This document shows positions 4,836 through 6,320 of a stretch of 6,320 nucleotides of DNA, one piece after another. The notes beneath the pieces were generated by a model that saw nothing but the letters and a program-made list of their open reading frames with translations, was not told where the DNA came from and ran no database searches. Both the position numbers and the translations under genes were made by a program. Source of the stretch: Alphaproteobacteria bacterium. GTDB taxonomy: Bacteria; Pseudomonadota; Alphaproteobacteria; Sphingomonadales; Rhodothalassiaceae. Numbering within the stretch: position 1 is the stretch's first letter; every line of letters starts with the position of its first letter. The stretch lies in NCBI GenBank assembly GCA_003694205.1, contig RFKS01000273.1:1-6320 (forward strand), written 5' to 3'.

Positions 4836-6320
4836 TCACTCCCACTCGATCGTGCCCGGCGGTTTCGAGGTCACGTCATAGACGACACGGTTGATGCCGC
4901 GCACCTCGTTGATGATCCGCGTCGCGACATGCGACAGGAACCCATGATCGAAAGGATAGCTGTCGGCGGTCATGCCGTCGACCGAAGTCACGGCCCGGAG
5001 GGCGAGAACGTGATCGTAGGTCCGCGCATCGCCCATGACGCCGACGCTGCGCACCGGGAGAAGCACGGCGAAAGCCTGCCAGATGCTGTCATAGAGCCCG
5101 CTGAGCCGGATCTCCTCGAGAAAGATCGCATCCGCCTTCCTCAGGATGTCCGCCTTCTCGCGCGTGACCGGCCCCGGAATCCGGATCGCAAGGCCGGGCC
5201 CCGGGAAAGGATGGCGGTCGACGAAGGCATCGGGCAGGCCGAGTTCGCGGCCGAGCGCCCGCACCTCGTCCTTGAAGAGCTCGCGCAGGGGCTCGACGAG
5301 CCTGAGCTTCATCTTCTCGGGCAGACCGCCGACATTGTGGTGCGACTTGATGGTGACCGACGGCCCGCCGGTGAAGGAAACGCTCTCGATGACGTCGGGA
5401 TAGAGCGTGCCCTGGGCGAGAAAATCGGCGTCCCGGATTCGCGCCGCCTCCTCCTCGAAGACCTCGACGAAAAGGCGTCCGATGATCTTGCGCTTCTGCT
5501 CGGGATCGGCGACGCCGTCGAGCGCGCCGAGGAAAAGATCCGCGGCGTCACGATGAACGAGCGGGATGTTGTAGTGGTCACGAAAGAGGCGAACCACCTG
5601 CTCGGGCTCGCCCAGGCGCAGTAGCCCGGTATCGACGAAGACGCAGGTGAGCTGGTCGCCGATCGCCTCGTGCAGGAGTACCGCGACGACCGAGCTGTCG
5701 ACGCCGCCGGAGAGTCCGCAGATCACCCGGCCCGTGCCCACCTGTTCGCGGATCTCGGCGATCTTGCTGTCGCGAAAGGCGGCCATCGTCCAGTCGCCGG
5801 CCGCACCGCAGATATCGCGCGCGAAATTGCGGACCAGTTGCGCCCCGTGCGGCGTGTGCACGACCTCGGGGTGAAACTGCAGGCCATAGAAGCGCCGCTC
5901 GTCGTCAGCAATGGCGGCACAGGGTGCCCCTTCGGAAGTGGCGACGACGCGAAAGCCCTCGGGCAGACGGATCACCCGGTCGCCATGGCTCATCCACACC
6001 TGCTCGCGCCCGCCCACCTGCCAGACGCCGTGAAAGAGCCGGCAGTCCTCCCGGATATCGACAAAGGCGCGGCCGAATTCCTGGTGTTCGGAGGTCTCGA
6101 CGGCACCGCCCAGCGCCGCCACCATGGCCTGCTGCCCGTAGCAGATGCCGAGGACGGGAAGACCGCTCTCGAAGACCGCCTGCGGGGGCGCCGGCGCGTC
6201 GTCCCAGGTTACCGAGGCCGGACCACCGGACAGGATGATACCGACCGGTGGCGTTGCCGCGAGTGCCTCCGCCGCACGCTGGTAGGGCACGATCTCGCAA
6301 TAGACACCGGCCTCGCGCAC
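4836..6320 (-). CDS. guaA: GMP synthase (glutamine-hydrolysing); N-terminus cut by window edge
   Basis: GuaA converts XMP to GMP using ATP and glutamine, the last step of guanine nucleotide synthesis, in the cytoplasm. The 495 codons (including stop) at the edge start inside the gene: the first codon is GTG in the conserved context [10 protein letters not shown], so about 20-25 residues (usually with a DFGSQ motif) are missing. The class I glutamine amidotransferase domain (1-170) has GGP near 32, the nucleophile in GICYGQQ (Cys60 of the visible part), SHGD (111-114) and the FHPEV triad partners His150/Glu152. The ATP pyrophosphatase domain follows, with the PP-loop GLSGGVDSS (202-210) and VDTGLLR (229-235). 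The dimerisation domain runs from about residue 375, with [12 protein letters not shown] (369-380), and ends in the canonical KPPGTIEWE. All catalytic residues seen are intact. panB follows after 15 nt. Confidence 0.98.
   Translation of the reverse strand: MREAGVYCEIVPYQRAAEALAATPPVGIILSGGPASVTWDDAPAPPQAVFESGLPVLGICYGQQAMVAALGGAVETSEHQEFGRAFVDIREDCRLFHGVWQVGGREQVWMSHGDRVIRLPEGFRVVATSEGAPCAAIADDERRFYGLQFHPEVVHTPHGAQLVRNFARDICGAAGDWTMAAFRDSKIAEIREQVGTGRVICGLSGGVDSSVVAVLLHEAIGDQLTCVFVDTGLLRLGEPEQVVRLFRDHYNIPLVHRDAADLFLGALDGVADPEQKRKIIGRLFVEVFEEEAARIRDADFLAQGTLYPDVIESVSFTGGPSVTIKSHHNVGGLPEKMKLRLVEPLRELFKDEVRALGRELGLPDAFVDRHPFPGPGLAIRIPGPVTREKADILRKADAIFLEEIRLSGLYDSIWQAFAVLLPVRSVGVMGDARTYDHVLALRAVTSVDGMTADSYPFDHGFLSHVATRIINEVRGINRVVYDVTSKPPGTIEWE

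Noticed and set aside
3714..5624. 636-codon plus-strand open frame opposite panB and guaA
   Set aside because: The opposite strand encodes two unmistakable enzymes with all catalytic motifs. The plus-strand peptide is His/Arg/Asp-rich low-information sequence.
1..6320. CRISPR arrays, tRNA/rRNA genes, insertion sequences, toxin-antitoxin or defence genes
   Set aside because: I looked for regularly spaced repeats, transposase motifs, tRNA-like cloverleaf segments and small paired genes, and saw none. The window is ordinary housekeeping plus stress chaperones.

Overview
The window looks like a chromosomal segment of a GC-rich alphaproteobacterium. This rests on the high GC content, the promoter type in front of the heat-shock genes (an alphaproteobacterial RpoH-like CTTG...CTATCT element), a dispersed-repeat-like palindrome typical of that class, and the TPR protein/BamB pairing. 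I cannot name a genus. All seven recognisable genes lie on the minus strand, so transcription runs from the right edge to the left edge. The long plus-strand open frames are GC-driven shadows.

Right part (6320 down to 1795), a housekeeping run: guaA (GMP synthase, cut at its N-terminus by the window edge), panB (ketopantoate hydroxymethyltransferase, 15 nt downstream), then after a 96-nt gap a YfgM-like membrane-anchored TPR protein and a BamB-like outer-membrane lipoprotein. The last two are joined by a 4-nt GTGA stop/start overlap. They follow the widespread yfgM-bamB order of the envelope-biogenesis locus. In many genomes der (engA) follows bamB, but here it does not.

Middle part (1794 down to 1369), a 426-nt stretch without a convincing gene: an AT-rich patch, an RpoH (sigma-32) type promoter, then a leader of about 320 nt that begins in a REP-like palindromic repeat and contains several inverted repeats.

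Left part (1368 down to 1): three tandem genes for small heat-shock proteins (Hsp20/alpha-crystallin family), apparently one heat-inducible operon, with gaps of 17 and 35 nt. The first two complete proteins end in the family's I-x-I tail. The third gene runs off the left edge. The second and third genes carry nearly identical leader/ribosome-binding sequences (17 of 19 bases), a trace of tandem duplication.

The three sHSPs probably co-assemble or divide the work of holding unfolded proteins under stress. The upstream genes serve purine nucleotide synthesis, pantothenate/CoA synthesis and envelope assembly. I see no evidence of a previously undescribed system. The most useful leads are the long, structured, possibly thermosensing leader and the repeat lying between a heat-shock promoter and its operon.
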